Shown piece after piece: positions 16,735-26,102 of a DNA stretch of 64,000 bases. A program made the position numbers and the translations under genes. This DNA is from Enteroscipio rubneri. Lineage in GTDB: Bacteria; Actinomycetota; Coriobacteriia; Coriobacteriales; Eggerthellaceae. The DNA lies in the NCBI RefSeq assembly GCF_002899715.1, contig NZ_PPEK01000004.1, positions 102,989-166,988 of the forward strand, given 5' to 3'. The first letter of the stretch is position 1, and each line of letters opens with the position of its first letter. Below the pieces are notes generated by a model. That model did not search any database, had not been told where the DNA came from, and saw only the letters and a program-made list of their open reading frames with translations.

Positions 16735-18297
16735 ATGCGCAACGAGAACGGCTCGAAGTTTGGATCGGCTGCCGAAGCGGGGTACGACCACGACGCGCGC
16801 GGAACCGTGACCGGCTGGAACGAGCGACATGCGATGCTCGCGTCGTTTCTGCGCGAAATGCGCCTGCATCCCCGACTGTCGGCTGGCTTCGGCTTGTTCT
16901 GGACATGGGTGTGGCTCGTGTTCCAGACGACGTTGTTCAGCCCCACGTTCCTGGACGAGCTCGACTTCATTCTACCTGGTTGGGTCGTGCCGCTTTCGGC
17001 CTATGCGCTGACGTTCCTCCTGCTGGGCTTTCTGCTTAAGCTGAAAGGGATCGTCCCTCAGGGGCGCTGGTACCTCGTCTGCATACCGGTCTCCATGTCG
17101 ATGGGCGTCGGCTTGTGCGGCATGCTGACATACTCGCCCCTTACCGTTTTTTCCGTTAACGCTGCCGTCACGTGCTTCGGCGGTCTGCTCATGGGCGCAG
17201 GCACGGCCTGCTTGCATGTGGAATGGGGTCGGGTCCTGGGCGATTTGGGTCCTCGCACAACTATCCTGCACGGTGTGGTGGGAACGGTGTTCGCAGCGCT
17301 TCTGACCGTGCTCATCACCTTTCTGCCGGATGCCGTGGTGTGGCTTGCGGCCATCGTTCTGCCCCCCGTGTGCATGCGGCTGCTCGTGCGGGACGCGCCG
17401 GCTACCCCCGCGATGCTCTCGCACGGGCTGGGCGCGCCGCTGCACATCCCGCGCCGGTTTCTGGTGACATCGTTTACGCAAGGGCTTTCGTTCGGCATCG
17501 CGCAGGCCGTTCTGCTGCTGGGCGGGGTTGCAGGGCCGGTCGCGGCGCTTTCTGCCGCGAGCTTCGCGCTCTCGGCCGTGGCGCTGTTCGTGTGTGCGCT
17601 GTTTTTCCGCATGGACTTCAACCAGCTCATCTATCAGGTTGGGTTCTTCATTATGGCTGCGGGCTACCTGATTCTGGCGGTGGTCAGCCCCGATGCTTTG
17701 GGCGGACTGTTCATCCACACCATGGGGTACCGTTTCGTCGACATCATGATGTGGGCGCTGTGCACGTTCCTGATCAGTCAGCGCGGTCTACCGGCGAACT
17801 GGGTGTTTGCCATCACGACGTGCTTTCTGCTTTTGGGTCAAGTGGTCGGAGCGCTTGTGGGAAGCGGTGTGGTGTATGCGTTCGATATCACGGTCCACAC
17901 AGCGCGCGATCTGGCGACGGTCATGGTGTTCGTCTTGCTGGGGGTGTCGCTTATCTTGAGCGACCGCAAGAACTTGCAGACGGGCTGGGGCATGGTGCGG
18001 CCCGGCGATATCGAAGAGCTTCCCGACAGTTTCGAGCGGGGTTGCGAGCTCGTCTGCCGGCGCTACGACTTGACCGCGCGCGAGCAGGAGGTGTTTGCTC
18101 TGCTCGCGCGCAATGTGCCGCGTGCGGATATCGGCGAGGTGCTGACGCTGTCCAAGGAGACGGTGAAGACCCACGTGCGCAACATCTATCGCAAAATGGA
18201 TATCCACTCTCAGCAGGACGTATTCGCCGCTGTCGTCGCCGAGCAGCGCGCGCTCGGGATGGAAGAAGAGGGCGAGCTTGAGGAGGTGCGGATTTGA
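16735..18297 (+). CDS. Membrane-embedded LuxR-type regulator (second)
   Basis: 520 residues from ATG 16735; an in-frame TTG at 16729 is better spaced from GGGAGGGG and is a possible alternative start. About twelve hydrophobic segments (roughly residues 45-415) precede a C-terminal LuxR HTH (YDLTAREQEVFALLARN, then SKETVKTHVRNIYRKMDIHS). The architecture matches the regulator at 10174, and its partner is again a divergent Tat flavoprotein gene, so it probably senses a membrane or extracellular signal and controls that reductase. No second gene is coupled downstream, unlike the first module. Confidence 0.9.
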   Translation: MRNENGSKFGSAAEAGYDHDARGTVTGWNERHAMLASFLREMRLHPRLSAGFGLFWTWVWLVFQTTLFSPTFLDELDFILPGWVVPLSAYALTFLLLGFLLKLKGIVPQGRWYLVCIPVSMSMGVGLCGMLTYSPLTVFSVNAAVTCFGGLLMGAGTACLHVEWGRVLGDLGPRTTILHGVVGTVFAALLTVLITFLPDAVVWLAAIVLPPVCMRLLVRDAPATPAMLSHGLGAPLHIPRRFLVTSFTQGLSFGIAQAVLLLGGVAGPVAALSAASFALSAVALFVCALFFRMDFNQLIYQVGFFIMAAGYLILAVVSPDALGGLFIHTMGYRFVDIMMWALCTFLISQRGLPANWVFAITTCFLLLGQVVGALVGSGVVYAFDITVHTARDLATVMVFVLLGVSLILSDRKNLQTGWGMVRPGDIEELPDSFERGCELVCRRYDLTAREQEVFALLARNVPRADIGEVLTLSKETVKTHVRNIYRKMDIHSQQDVFAAVVAEQRALGMEEEGELEEVRI

Positions 18298-18439
18298 GCC
18301 CGTCGGCACGTTGGTCGGCGCGTCGCATGCGTCAGCGATCGGCATCCGATTCGGGCACGCCATCGCTCCGAGCGGCGCGCTGAATGCGCTTATGGCTGCG
18401 AAGACGTTCAGATGGGAGGGGTGGTGACGCATCAGGTTG

Positions 18440-18556
18440 ATGTCGATCCCGCGTCGGCTTGCCGATATAAGGGGACGCGGCGTGAGCTTTGGCATCCATA
18501 GCAAGGAGGAGTTGCACCGGCTGGTGGAGGGCCTCCTGGCGCGCGAGGGTGCTTGA
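18440..18556 (+). CDS. Possible 38-residue peptide or gene remnant
   Basis: A short frame from ATG 18440 to TGA 18556 has acceptable codon use in its second half, which reads as an amphipathic helix (SKEELHRLVEGLLAREGA). There is no ribosome site and no known family. It is the only protein-like stretch in 18298-18765. It may be the tail of a decayed gene. Confidence 0.2.
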   Translation: MSIPRRLADIRGRGVSFGIHSKEELHRLVEGLLAREGA

Positions 18557-18765
18557 AAGCTTCCGCCGCCTGCGATCGACATTCGCGGCGCTCTTTCGCG
18601 TCCCGAAAAGAACCTGAAACATTTCGAGGTTAGTTTGAGAACCGTACGATGTCGATGCGAGCAGCCCCGACGTCGTGCTATCGTAGTGCGGTGCCGTTCG
18701 CAGCGGTGGTTAGTACGACGCGGGGAGGATACGCCTTGAAAGCGACGAATAAGGAGCGCACACCC

Positions 18766-20856
18766 ATGGCGCAAGTTTCGGATATCTACGGCTCGATGGT
18801 GTTCAACGAGCACACGATGCAGGAGCGCCTGCCTTCTGCGACGTATAAAAGCCTGCTCAAAACCATCACCGAAGGCAAGCCGCTCGACATCGAAGTTGCC
18901 AATGTCGTGGCGCATGCCATGAAGGAATGGGCTATCGAGAAAGGCGCGACCCACTTCACGCACTGGTTCCAGCCGCTCTCCGGCGTCACCTCCGAAAAGC
19001 ACGACGGCTTCCTCGACCCTACCGGCGACGGTCGTGCCATCATGAGTTTCTCGGGCAAGGAGCTCATCCAGGGCGAACCCGACGCGTCCAGCTTCCCGTC
19101 CGGCGGCCTACGCGCTACCTTCGAGGCGCGGGGCTACACGGCGTGGGATCCCACGTCCTATGCGTTCATCAAGGACGAGGTGCTGTGCATTCCCACGGCA
19201 TTCTGCAGCTACACCGGTGAAGCTCTGGACAAAAAGACCCCGCTTCTGCGATCTATGAACGCCATCGAGGAGCAGACGAATCGCGTGCTCGCACTGTTCG
19301 GCGAGCCTCGCCAGCGCGTGGTCGCTACGGTCGGATCGGAGCAGGAGTTCTTTCTCATCCCCGAGAAGGAGTACGAGCGGCGCGAAGATCTCGTGCTCAC
19401 CGGCCGGACGCTGTTCGGCTACGCACCGTGCAAGGGTCAGGAGCTCGAAGAGCACTACTTCGGTGCCATCCGTCCGACGGTCAATGAATTCATGAAGGAG
19501 CTCGACGACGAGCTGTGGGCGCTCGGCGTGCCTGCGCGCACCAAGCACAACGAAGTGGCGCCGGCCCAGCACGAGCTGGCCCCCATCTTCGCGAATGCCA
19601 ACCGTGCCATCGATGAGAACCTGCTCACGATGGAAAAGATGCAGCTTCTGGCGTCGCATTACAACTTGGTGTGCCTACTGCACGAAAAGCCGTTCGAGGG
19701 CATCAATGGATCGGGCAAGCATAACAACTGGTCAATATCGGCCGGCAAGAAGAACTTGCTCGATCCGGGCGAGAGCCCTATGGACAACCTCCGGTTCCTC
19801 GTGTTTTTGACCTCCGTCATCCAGGCTGTCGACGAGTACCAGGAGCTCTTGCGCATGTCGGTTGCTTCCGCCGGCAACGATCATCGCCTGGGAGCGAACG
19901 AGGCGCCTCCGGCCATTATCTCTATCTTTCTGGGCGACGAGCTGGGCGCCATTGTGGATGCCCTGATCACGGGTACGGACTACACGAATGCCGAGCGGGT
20001 GGCTCTGGATCTGGGTGTGGCCGTGCTGCCGAACTTCCTCAAGGACAACACCGATCGCAACCGCACCTCGCCCTTTGCCTTCACCGGAAACAAATTCGAG
20101 TTTCGCATGCCCGGTTCTCACGTGAACCTGTCCGATGCCAATATGATCCTCAACACAGCCGTGGCGAAGAGCCTGAAAGAGTTCGCCGACGCGATGGATG
20201 GTTCCTCGGGCGAGGAATTCGAAGCCAAGGCCATAGCCTACATCAAGAAGACGCTTTCGGACCACCAGCGCATCGTATTCAACGGCAACGGATACTCCGA
20301 GGAGTGGCCCGTCGAAGCGCAGCGGCGCGGCTTGGCAAACCACAAGACCACAGCCGATGCGCTGCCGTGCTTCATCGAGCAGAAGAGCATCGACCTGTTC
20401 GCTGAATTCGACATCCTCTCCGAGACGGAGGTCCACAGCCGCTACGAGGTTAAGCTGGAGAAGTACAACAAGCTCATCAACATCGAGGCCCGCGTGATGA
20501 AGCGGATGGCGCGGCGCACCTACCTGCCCGCCATCAACCGCTATGCTTCTGAGGTCGCCGCGAGCGTGGTCGCGTTCAAGGAGGCCGTCGTCGGTGCTGA
20601 GACGGGCGCGCAGGAGGAGCTGCTCGCCGATCTGTTGGGCGGCATCAAGGAGATCAACGTGCAGCTGAAGGCACTTGACGATGCGTGCGCCACGGTCGAA
20701 GCGCTTGAAGACGAGTTGGCCAAGGCGAAATACAACGCCCACGAGCTTCTCCCCATCATGGAGGGCCTGCGCGCCGCGGTGGATGCCATGGAGATCATCA
20801 CCGATCGCAATCATTGGCCGGTGCCCTCTTACAACAACATGCTGTTCTACGTCTGA
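18766..20856 (+). CDS. glnN: Glutamine synthetase type III
   Basis: 696 residues, the usual size of GSIII and much larger than GlnA type I. ATG 18766 is chosen for AAGGAGCG just upstream and because the conserved GSIII N-terminus follows at once. Family marks include THWFQPLSG, EKHDGF, KHNEVAPAQHELAPIF and GSGKHNNWSIS, covering the glutamate/ammonia and ATP sites. It makes glutamine from glutamate and ammonia in the cytoplasm, probably as a homododecamer. It stands alone between a LuxR gene and a convergent exporter gene. An imperfect inverted repeat (18646-18676) lies upstream but no recognised nitrogen-control site is seen. Confidence 0.96.
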   Translation: MAQVSDIYGSMVFNEHTMQERLPSATYKSLLKTITEGKPLDIEVANVVAHAMKEWAIEKGATHFTHWFQPLSGVTSEKHDGFLDPTGDGRAIMSFSGKELIQGEPDASSFPSGGLRATFEARGYTAWDPTSYAFIKDEVLCIPTAFCSYTGEALDKKTPLLRSMNAIEEQTNRVLALFGEPRQRVVATVGSEQEFFLIPEKEYERREDLVLTGRTLFGYAPCKGQELEEHYFGAIRPTVNEFMKELDDELWALGVPARTKHNEVAPAQHELAPIFANANRAIDENLLTMEKMQLLASHYNLVCLLHEKPFEGINGSGKHNNWSISAGKKNLLDPGESPMDNLRFLVFLTSVIQAVDEYQELLRMSVASAGNDHRLGANEAPPAIISIFLGDELGAIVDALITGTDYTNAERVALDLGVAVLPNFLKDNTDRNRTSPFAFTGNKFEFRMPGSHVNLSDANMILNTAVAKSLKEFADAMDGSSGEEFEAKAIAYIKKTLSDHQRIVFNGNGYSEEWPVEAQRRGLANHKTTADALPCFIEQKSIDLFAEFDILSETEVHSRYEVKLEKYNKLINIEARVMKRMARRTYLPAINRYASEVAASVVAFKEAVVGAETGAQEELLADLLGGIKEINVQLKALDDACATVEALEDELAKAKYNAHELLPIMEGLRAAVDAMEIITDRNHWPVPSYNNMLFYV

Positions 20857-20862
20857 GGTTCC

Positions 20863-20880
20863 GGCGGCTTGCCAGCCGCC
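20863..20880. terminator. Short hairpin between convergent genes
   Basis: GGCGGCT (20863-20869) pairs with AGCCGCC (20874-20880) around a 4-base loop, directly after the GSIII stop and 40 bases from the stop of the convergent exporter gene. Confidence 0.5.
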
Positions 20881-20919
20881 ACGTGCGGATGCTAGCAGGA
20901 GCAGCTGCACGGGCGAGCA

Positions 20920-22197
20920 TTAGCGTCCTTCGAGCGCGCCGTCATCGCCGAATCGCGCGTTCTTTGCGGCGCATGCGTCTTTGACTCCGACGAGTGGGAT
21001 GCTCGATCGCAGGAGCGCGACCCATCCCGCCAGCGCGGCGGCCATCGACGCAGCGATGATGACCCCCACCCCTACCACGTAGTTCGGCCACGGGAGTACG
21101 GCGACCAGCATCCCCAGGCAGCCGATGGCCGTGTGGGCGAAGTTGATGAGCGACGAGGCGGCCCCGGTGTCGCCTTCCTGCTGAGAGAGCAGAATGTTCG
21201 TGCTGTAGGGTCGGATGGCTGCTTCGCACAGCGCGAATACGAGGAATACGAGGCAGAACAGCGTCGGCCCCGCCTGGCCTACGGCCAGCATGGCCGCGCC
21301 CGACGCCAGCGCGACGCCCAGTACGATGCTGGTGAACCGTCGCGCCGATACGAAGTGCGAAGCGACGAGCCATACGAACGGTCCCGCCGCCGTGAGCAGT
21401 GCGGCGAATGCGAAGTACAGGCTGTACTCGAGCTCGGTCAGTCCGAAGAACGCGATGTACACGTACGATCCTACGGCGATGTAGGCCATGAACGGCAGAT
21501 TGAACGACCCGACGATGGCCAGAAACGTCGAGAACCCTTTGTTGCGCGCCACGACGCCGAGCTGCTTCACGCTGCCGAGCACCGTGCCCTCGTAGCGCTC
21601 TCCGACGGGCAGTGTCTCCTCGAACAGCAGCGCCAGCGCCGCGCATCCCAGTCCGATGGCTGCGAGCACCCAGAACGTCATGCGCCAGTCGGCCACCTGC
21701 AGGATAAGCGCGCCCGCTACCGGTGCGAGCACCGGCCCCACCACGAACATCACCTGCACGATGGACAGCAGCGCCTCGCGCCGTTCGGGCACCACCGCGT
21801 CTTTCACCACGGCGGTGGACACTGCGCTCACCGCGCCCGCGCCCAGTGCCTGCAGCACGCGCATGGCGATGAGCATGCCGATGCTGCTCGACACTGCGCA
21901 CAAGGCGCTGGCCAGAGCATACGTTAGAATGCCGGTCACCAGCACGGGCTTGCGGCCGTATCGGTCGCTTGCGGGACCGAACGCCAGCAGCCCCACGGCG
22001 AAGAACAGAAAGTATCCCACGAGTGTGAGGTTCACCATCGCCTCGGACGTATCGAAGTGCTCGGTCATGTGCGGCACGGCCGGCGTGTACATGTCCAGCG
22101 ACAGGGGAGTGACCAGCGAGGTAATGACGAGCAGCGCGATGAGGCCCAGTGGACCCAGCCGCCGTTGCGGTCGCGTCAGCCATGAGTGAAGCGCCAT
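20920..22197 (-). CDS. Bcr/CflA-family multidrug MFS exporter
   Basis: 425 residues with twelve predicted membrane segments. The first helix ends in LSLDMYTPAVPHM, the Bcr/CflA signature, and loop 2-3 has SDRYGRKPV. It should export drugs or other small molecules using the proton gradient. The ribosome site before ATG 22197 is weak (AGGAGAGAG about 16 bases upstream). The gene follows the two-component pair on the same strand direction, but the pair lies upstream (stop at 22275), leaving a gap of about 77 bases, so co-transcription is possible. Confidence 0.9.
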   Translation of the reverse strand: MALHSWLTRPQRRLGPLGLIALLVITSLVTPLSLDMYTPAVPHMTEHFDTSEAMVNLTLVGYFLFFAVGLLAFGPASDRYGRKPVLVTGILTYALASALCAVSSSIGMLIAMRVLQALGAGAVSAVSTAVVKDAVVPERREALLSIVQVMFVVGPVLAPVAGALILQVADWRMTFWVLAAIGLGCAALALLFEETLPVGERYEGTVLGSVKQLGVVARNKGFSTFLAIVGSFNLPFMAYIAVGSYVYIAFFGLTELEYSLYFAFAALLTAAGPFVWLVASHFVSARRFTSIVLGVALASGAAMLAVGQAGPTLFCLVFLVFALCEAAIRPYSTNILLSQQEGDTGAASSLINFAHTAIGCLGMLVAVLPWPNYVVGVGVIIAASMAAALAGWVALLRSSIPLVGVKDACAAKNARFGDDGALEGR

Positions 22198-22274
22198 GTG
22201 TAGGATTCTCTCTCCTCAGCGAGTTCGAACGGATTCGGACGAAGCCCCATTATAGAGGACTTCGCGAGCGTCCA

Positions 22275-23573
22275 TTACTCGCAGACCGGCAGCGCGAGGA
22301 TGAAGGTGGTGCCGCTGGCCTCGTCGCTGGCGGCGGAGAGGGTTCCGCCGTGCTCCTCAGCGATGGCGCGGGCGATGGCCAGGCCCAATCCGTAGCCGCC
22401 CTCGTCGCGCGTACGGGCCTTGTCGCCGCGGTAGAAGCGATCGAAGACGTGCGGCAGGTCCTCGGGCGCGATGGCGAAGCCGGTGTTGCGCACCGCAAGC
22501 TCCACACGCCGCGGGCTCCGGCGCAGCTCGACGTTCACTTGGCCTCCCTCGTCGGCGTACTTGCAGGCGTTGTCCAGCAGCGTGCCCGTGAGCTTGCGCA
22601 GGCGGTTCACGTTGCCGCGTATCTCTACGCCTGGCTCAAGCTGGGAGCGAAGCTCCACCCCGCGTTCGAACGCCACGGACTCGAACTGCAACAGCTCGCC
22701 CTCCACGAGGTCGGCCAGATCGAGCCGCTCCATCGAGGGCTTCGACGCGCTCTCGTCCGCCTGCGCGAGCAGCAGTAGGTCGCCCACCAGGCCCTGCATC
22801 TGCTCGGCCTCGTGCTGCGTGCTCTCCACCCACTGGCTCTGGCTGGCCACGCTGCGTTCGGGGTGCTCCATCAGGATGGACGTGTTCGCCAGGATCACCG
22901 TGAGCGGCGTCTTCAGATCGTGCGACGCGTCGGCCACGAACCGGCGCTGCCGCGTCCATGCGTCCTCTACCGGCCGCAGCGCCCAGCGCGAGAAGAACAC
23001 GCTGATCACCAGGAACGCCGCTAGCGCCGCCACGCCCACGCCCGCCAGCGTGAGGGCGAGCGCCTGCCAGCCGTTGGCTGCGCTCATGTCAGCGAACGCG
23101 AGGTAGGCGGCCCCGCCCGCGACGCGCTTCTCGTAGAAGAGCCCCAGCCCGTCCAGGCTGCCGAATCCGCCGGGCGCGTCAGCTAGCTGCGCGGCGGCCT
23201 GGGCCAGCACGTCATTGGCGAGCGAGGCCGTCGTGCGCGCCTGCACGGCTTCGAGCGCACCGTCCTCGCCCGCCAAGAACACGGCCACGGGGATGGTCGG
23301 GTTCGACCCGCCGCGCTTGCCGCCGATCTCGGGCGGGGTCGCGCCTTCGGGCGCCGTGTCGGATGGCGCCTGTCCGGCCAGCGGATCCACGCCGCCGAAC
23401 GGCCCGTTCGCCGCCTCGCCCGCGTGCACCACGGCCGCGTCGAGCGCCTCCTGCACGCGCGCGACGCTCTGCTGGTAGTCGATGACGCAGATGGCGGTGA
23501 ACACCACGGCCAGCACCACGGTCACGGTGACCATGTTGAGCGCGACGAATTTGAGGCGCAGCTTCCTCAGCAT
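22275..23573 (-). CDS. Sensor histidine kinase, two-component system
   Basis: 432 residues. Two membrane helices (about 12-32 and 171-194) enclose an extracytoplasmic sensor region of about 140 residues with no recognised fold. The phosphorylated histidine is H218 in DASHDLKTPLTVI. N, G1 and G2 boxes follow (LLDNACKYADEGG, GYGLGLAIARAIAEEHGG). It overlaps the response-regulator gene by 7 bases, so kinase production is translationally coupled. Its signal is unknown; the divergent VTC operon is the likely output (see the site at 24295-24392). Confidence 0.95.
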   Translation of the reverse strand: MLRKLRLKFVALNMVTVTVVLAVVFTAICVIDYQQSVARVQEALDAAVVHAGEAANGPFGGVDPLAGQAPSDTAPEGATPPEIGGKRGGSNPTIPVAVFLAGEDGALEAVQARTTASLANDVLAQAAAQLADAPGGFGSLDGLGLFYEKRVAGGAAYLAFADMSAANGWQALALTLAGVGVAALAAFLVISVFFSRWALRPVEDAWTRQRRFVADASHDLKTPLTVILANTSILMEHPERSVASQSQWVESTQHEAEQMQGLVGDLLLLAQADESASKPSMERLDLADLVEGELLQFESVAFERGVELRSQLEPGVEIRGNVNRLRKLTGTLLDNACKYADEGGQVNVELRRSPRRVELAVRNTGFAIAPEDLPHVFDRFYRGDKARTRDEGGYGLGLAIARAIAEEHGGTLSAASDEASGTTFILALPVCE

Positions 23574-24259
23574 GGCACGCTCTCCTCCGCGCCGGCGGCG
23601 AAGCGGTAGCCGGCTTTGCGCAGCGTCTCGATGCGCGCCGTGGAACCGAGGAACTTCATCTTCTTGCGCAGAAACGACACGTAGGCCTCCACGTTATTGT
23701 CCTCGGCGCTCGATTCGATGCCCCACACTTTGGCGATGATCAGGTCTTTCGACACCACCTGGCCGGCGTTGGTCATGAGTACCTTCGCCAGGCAGTACTC
23801 CTTGTAGCTCAGGTGGATGGACTTCCCGCCGCGCGAGAGGTCGTGGCTTTCCAGGTTGAGCTCGAGGTCGCCGGCGGCCAGCTTCTCGAACAGCACCTCG
23901 CCCTGACGGCGCGTGAGCGCGCGCAGGTGGGCCAAGAGCTCGGCAGGCGAGAAGGGCTTGGTCATGTAGTCGTCCGCGCCGCTGTCGAGGCCGGTTATCT
24001 TGTCGGGCACGGCGTCGCGCGCGGTGAGCAGCAGCACTGGCGTGCTCACGTTCTCGCGACGCAGGTCGGCCACTACGGCGAACCCGTCCATTTTCGGCAG
24101 CATCACGTCCAGGATGATCACGTCGTACATCCCGCTTTCAGCCCAGGCCAGCCCGGTGGCGCCGTCGTGTACGACGTCGGCGCCGTAGCCGTTCTCCTCC
24201 AGAATGTGCGCGAGCGCCCGCGCCAGCCGCACGTCGTCCTCGACGATGAGAATCTGCAT
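23567..24259 (-). CDS. OmpR-family response regulator
   Basis: 230 residues. The receiver domain holds the acidic pair D8-D9 and phospho-acceptor D51 in VIILDVMLPKMDG, and the C-terminal winged helix ends in VEAYVSFLRKKMKF...RTLRKAGYRF-type sequence. OmpR-type regulators bind tandem direct repeats; such repeats with an 11-base period lie directly upstream at 24310-24326 and, inverted, at 24360-24376. Autoregulation and control of the divergent VTC gene are therefore likely. Confidence 0.95.
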   Translation of the reverse strand: MQILIVEDDVRLARALAHILEENGYGADVVHDGATGLAWAESGMYDVIILDVMLPKMDGFAVVADLRRENVSTPVLLLTARDAVPDKITGLDSGADDYMTKPFSPAELLAHLRALTRRQGEVLFEKLAAGDLELNLESHDLSRGGKSIHLSYKEYCLAKVLMTNAGQVVSKDLIIAKVWGIESSAEDNNVEAYVSFLRKKMKFLGSTARIETLRKAGYRFAAGAEESVPC

Positions 24260-24294
24260 GTTGGGCCCGCCTTCCTCGCGCTGCGTCGCCTCCT

Positions 24295-24392
24295 ATTGTA
24301 TCGCCGATGCTGAAATCTCCCTGAAAGAACCGGCATGTCGAGCCCATGGCGGCATCCCCTTTCAGGGTTTTTTCAGCGTCGGCGGCTAGGAT
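24295..24392. promoter_or_regulatory. Symmetric response-regulator site between divergent promoters
   Basis: Left half: CTGAAA at 24310-24315 and again at 24321-24326 (11-base period). Right half: TTTCAG at 24360-24365 and 24371-24376, the inverted version with the same period. The minus-strand -10 TACAAT (complement of 24295-24300) lies 9 bases outside the left half, and a plus-strand TAGGAT (24387-24392) lies 10 bases outside the right half. Neither has a good -35, as expected for activator-dependent promoters. This fits an OmpR-type activator acting on both sides. Confidence 0.65.
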
Positions 24393-24423
24393 GGCCGTCA
24401 TGCTGGAAGGAAAGGAACCCGAT

Positions 24424-25413
24424 ATGGCAACATTCACCGACGTGTTCGAGCGGAAGGAAGTCAAGTACCGCCTGAGCGCCCGCCAGGCCGAGGAGATGCG
24501 CCGCGCGCTGGCGGGACGTCTGGCGCCCGATGAGTACGGCCGCACGAGTGTGCGCAGCCTCTACCTGGACACGCCCGAGCGCGCCCTCATCGAGCGCTCG
24601 CTCGACAAGCCGCTGTACAAGGAGAAGCTGCGGCTGCGCAGCTACGGCGCGCCCACGGGCGACGGACTCGTGTTCATCGAGATCAAGAAGAAGTTCAAGG
24701 GCATCGTGTACAAGCGCCGCGTGGGATGCTCGTACGCGGCGGCTCGTGCGTATTTGGGAGGCGTGCCCTACGAGGAGGCCTGCGCGCGCTTCCCGCTGGT
24801 CGACCCGATGGCTGCGGCCGAGTCGTGCGCGCCGCGCAGCCTGCAGATTGCGGCCGAGATCGACCGGTTTATGACTTGGCATGCGCCGCTCGTGCCGTCC
24901 ATGCTCATCCGGTGCGAGCGTGTGGCCTACGTGCCCGTGCTCGACGCGCTCTCGGGCCAGCCGCCTGCCGATGTGCCGTCCGACCTGCGCATCACGTTCG
25001 ACGAGTGCGTCGCCTACCGCGATCTGTTTGCAGCGCCTGCGGTTCCCACCAGCGGATCCGCGCGTGCGCTTTCAGCTCTTCTCCGCGCCGACGAGTCCGT
25101 CATGGAGATCAAGGCCTCGGGCTCCTTCCCGCTGTGGCTCGTGGCCGCGCTCGATGCGTGCCGCGCCTACCCAACGTCGTTCTCCAAGTACGGCGCGGCG
25201 TACCGCGCATGCATGAGCGCTCCGGCCGTCGCGTCGGCGATCGCGCAGCCGACAGCAGAAGTTTCTGCGACTGCGCGCGTGGACGCACGGGCAGCGCATG
25301 CGCACGCAGTCGCCGACCAGAAGGCCGGCTGCCTTGCGGTGACTTTGCTCGCTGGCCGTCCGCGCCGCTTTCGAGCAACGACTTCGGCGAAGAAGGGAGA
25401 CTGCTGTGCTTGA
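24424..25413 (+). CDS. VTC-domain polyphosphate polymerase-like protein
   Basis: 329 residues from ATG 24424 (AAGGAAAGG upstream; an in-frame ATG at 24400 is a weaker alternative). The VTC tunnel-fold marks are present: FERKEVKYRLS at the N-terminus, SLYLDTPERALIERS, YKEKLRLRSYG, VFIEIKKKFKGIVYKRR and a late VMEIKASGSFPLWL. In yeast the fold makes polyphosphate from ATP; bacterial relatives of this operon type are less studied. It overlaps the DUF4956 gene by 8 bases. The three-gene set VTC, DUF4956 and Cthe_2159-like lipoprotein is a recurrent cluster, and it lies beside a two-component system. Confidence 0.85.
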   Translation: MATFTDVFERKEVKYRLSARQAEEMRRALAGRLAPDEYGRTSVRSLYLDTPERALIERSLDKPLYKEKLRLRSYGAPTGDGLVFIEIKKKFKGIVYKRRVGCSYAAARAYLGGVPYEEACARFPLVDPMAAAESCAPRSLQIAAEIDRFMTWHAPLVPSMLIRCERVAYVPVLDALSGQPPADVPSDLRITFDECVAYRDLFAAPAVPTSGSARALSALLRADESVMEIKASGSFPLWLVAALDACRAYPTSFSKYGAAYRACMSAPAVASAIAQPTAEVSATARVDARAAHAHAVADQKAGCLAVTLLAGRPRRFRATTSAKKGDCCA

Positions 25414-26101
25414 TACGGCGTTGAACTCCGTTTTCGGAACGGCCGAATCGCTCGTTGCGAGCGTGTCGACCATCGATTTCCTTGTATGCTGCCTGTCGTC
25501 CATCGTGCTGGGCGCGGCCGTGGCGGCCATCTACATGTTCCGCCACACCTACTCGAAGAACTTCGTAGTGACGCTGGCGCTTTTGCCGCTCATCGTGCAG
25601 ATGGTCATCACGCTCGTGAACGGCAACTTAGGCGCGGGCATCGCGGTGATGGGCGTGTTTAACCTCGTGCGTTTCCGCAGTATTCCCGGCAGCGCAAAGG
25701 ATATCGGCAGCGTGTTTCTGGCCATGGCCATCGGCCTGGCGACGGGCATGGGATTCATCGTGCTCGCGGTGCTGTTCACGGTCATCGTGGCGGTGGTGAA
25801 CGTGGTGTATGTGCTCACGCCGTTCGGCAAGCAGAAGGAGCCGGAGAAGACGCTCAAAATCACCATCCCCGAGGACCTGGAGTACGACGGCGTGTTCGAC
25901 GGTGTGCTGGCGCGCTACACTGACGAGCACGAGTTGGTGGAGGTGCAGACCACCAACATGGGCAGCCTGTTTCTGCTCGAGTACGCGGTACACATGAAAG
26001 CTCCCGGCATGGAGAAGCGGATGATCGACGAGGTGCGGCGCTTGAACGGCAACCTCAAGGTCGTGCTCGGGCGCGCGGCGGCTGGTAAGGATGTGCTGTA
26101 G
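25406..26101 (+). CDS. DUF4956-family membrane protein
   Basis: 231 residues from GTG 25406 (GAAGGGAGA upstream). Four hydrophobic segments fall in about residues 22-125, followed by a soluble C-terminal domain of about 95 residues (beginning KQKEPEKTLKITIPEDLEYDG). A conserved-looking loop NLVRFRSIPGSAKDIGSVF lies between helices, as is usual for DUF4956. The protein is regularly encoded next to VTC-domain proteins and probably forms a membrane complex with one. Its molecular function is not established. Confidence 0.85.
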   Translation: MLDTALNSVFGTAESLVASVSTIDFLVCCLSSIVLGAAVAAIYMFRHTYSKNFVVTLALLPLIVQMVITLVNGNLGAGIAVMGVFNLVRFRSIPGSAKDIGSVFLAMAIGLATGMGFIVLAVLFTVIVAVVNVVYVLTPFGKQKEPEKTLKITIPEDLEYDGVFDGVLARYTDEHELVEVQTTNMGSLFLLEYAVHMKAPGMEKRMIDEVRRLNGNLKVVLGRAAAGKDVL

Positions 26102-26102
26102 G

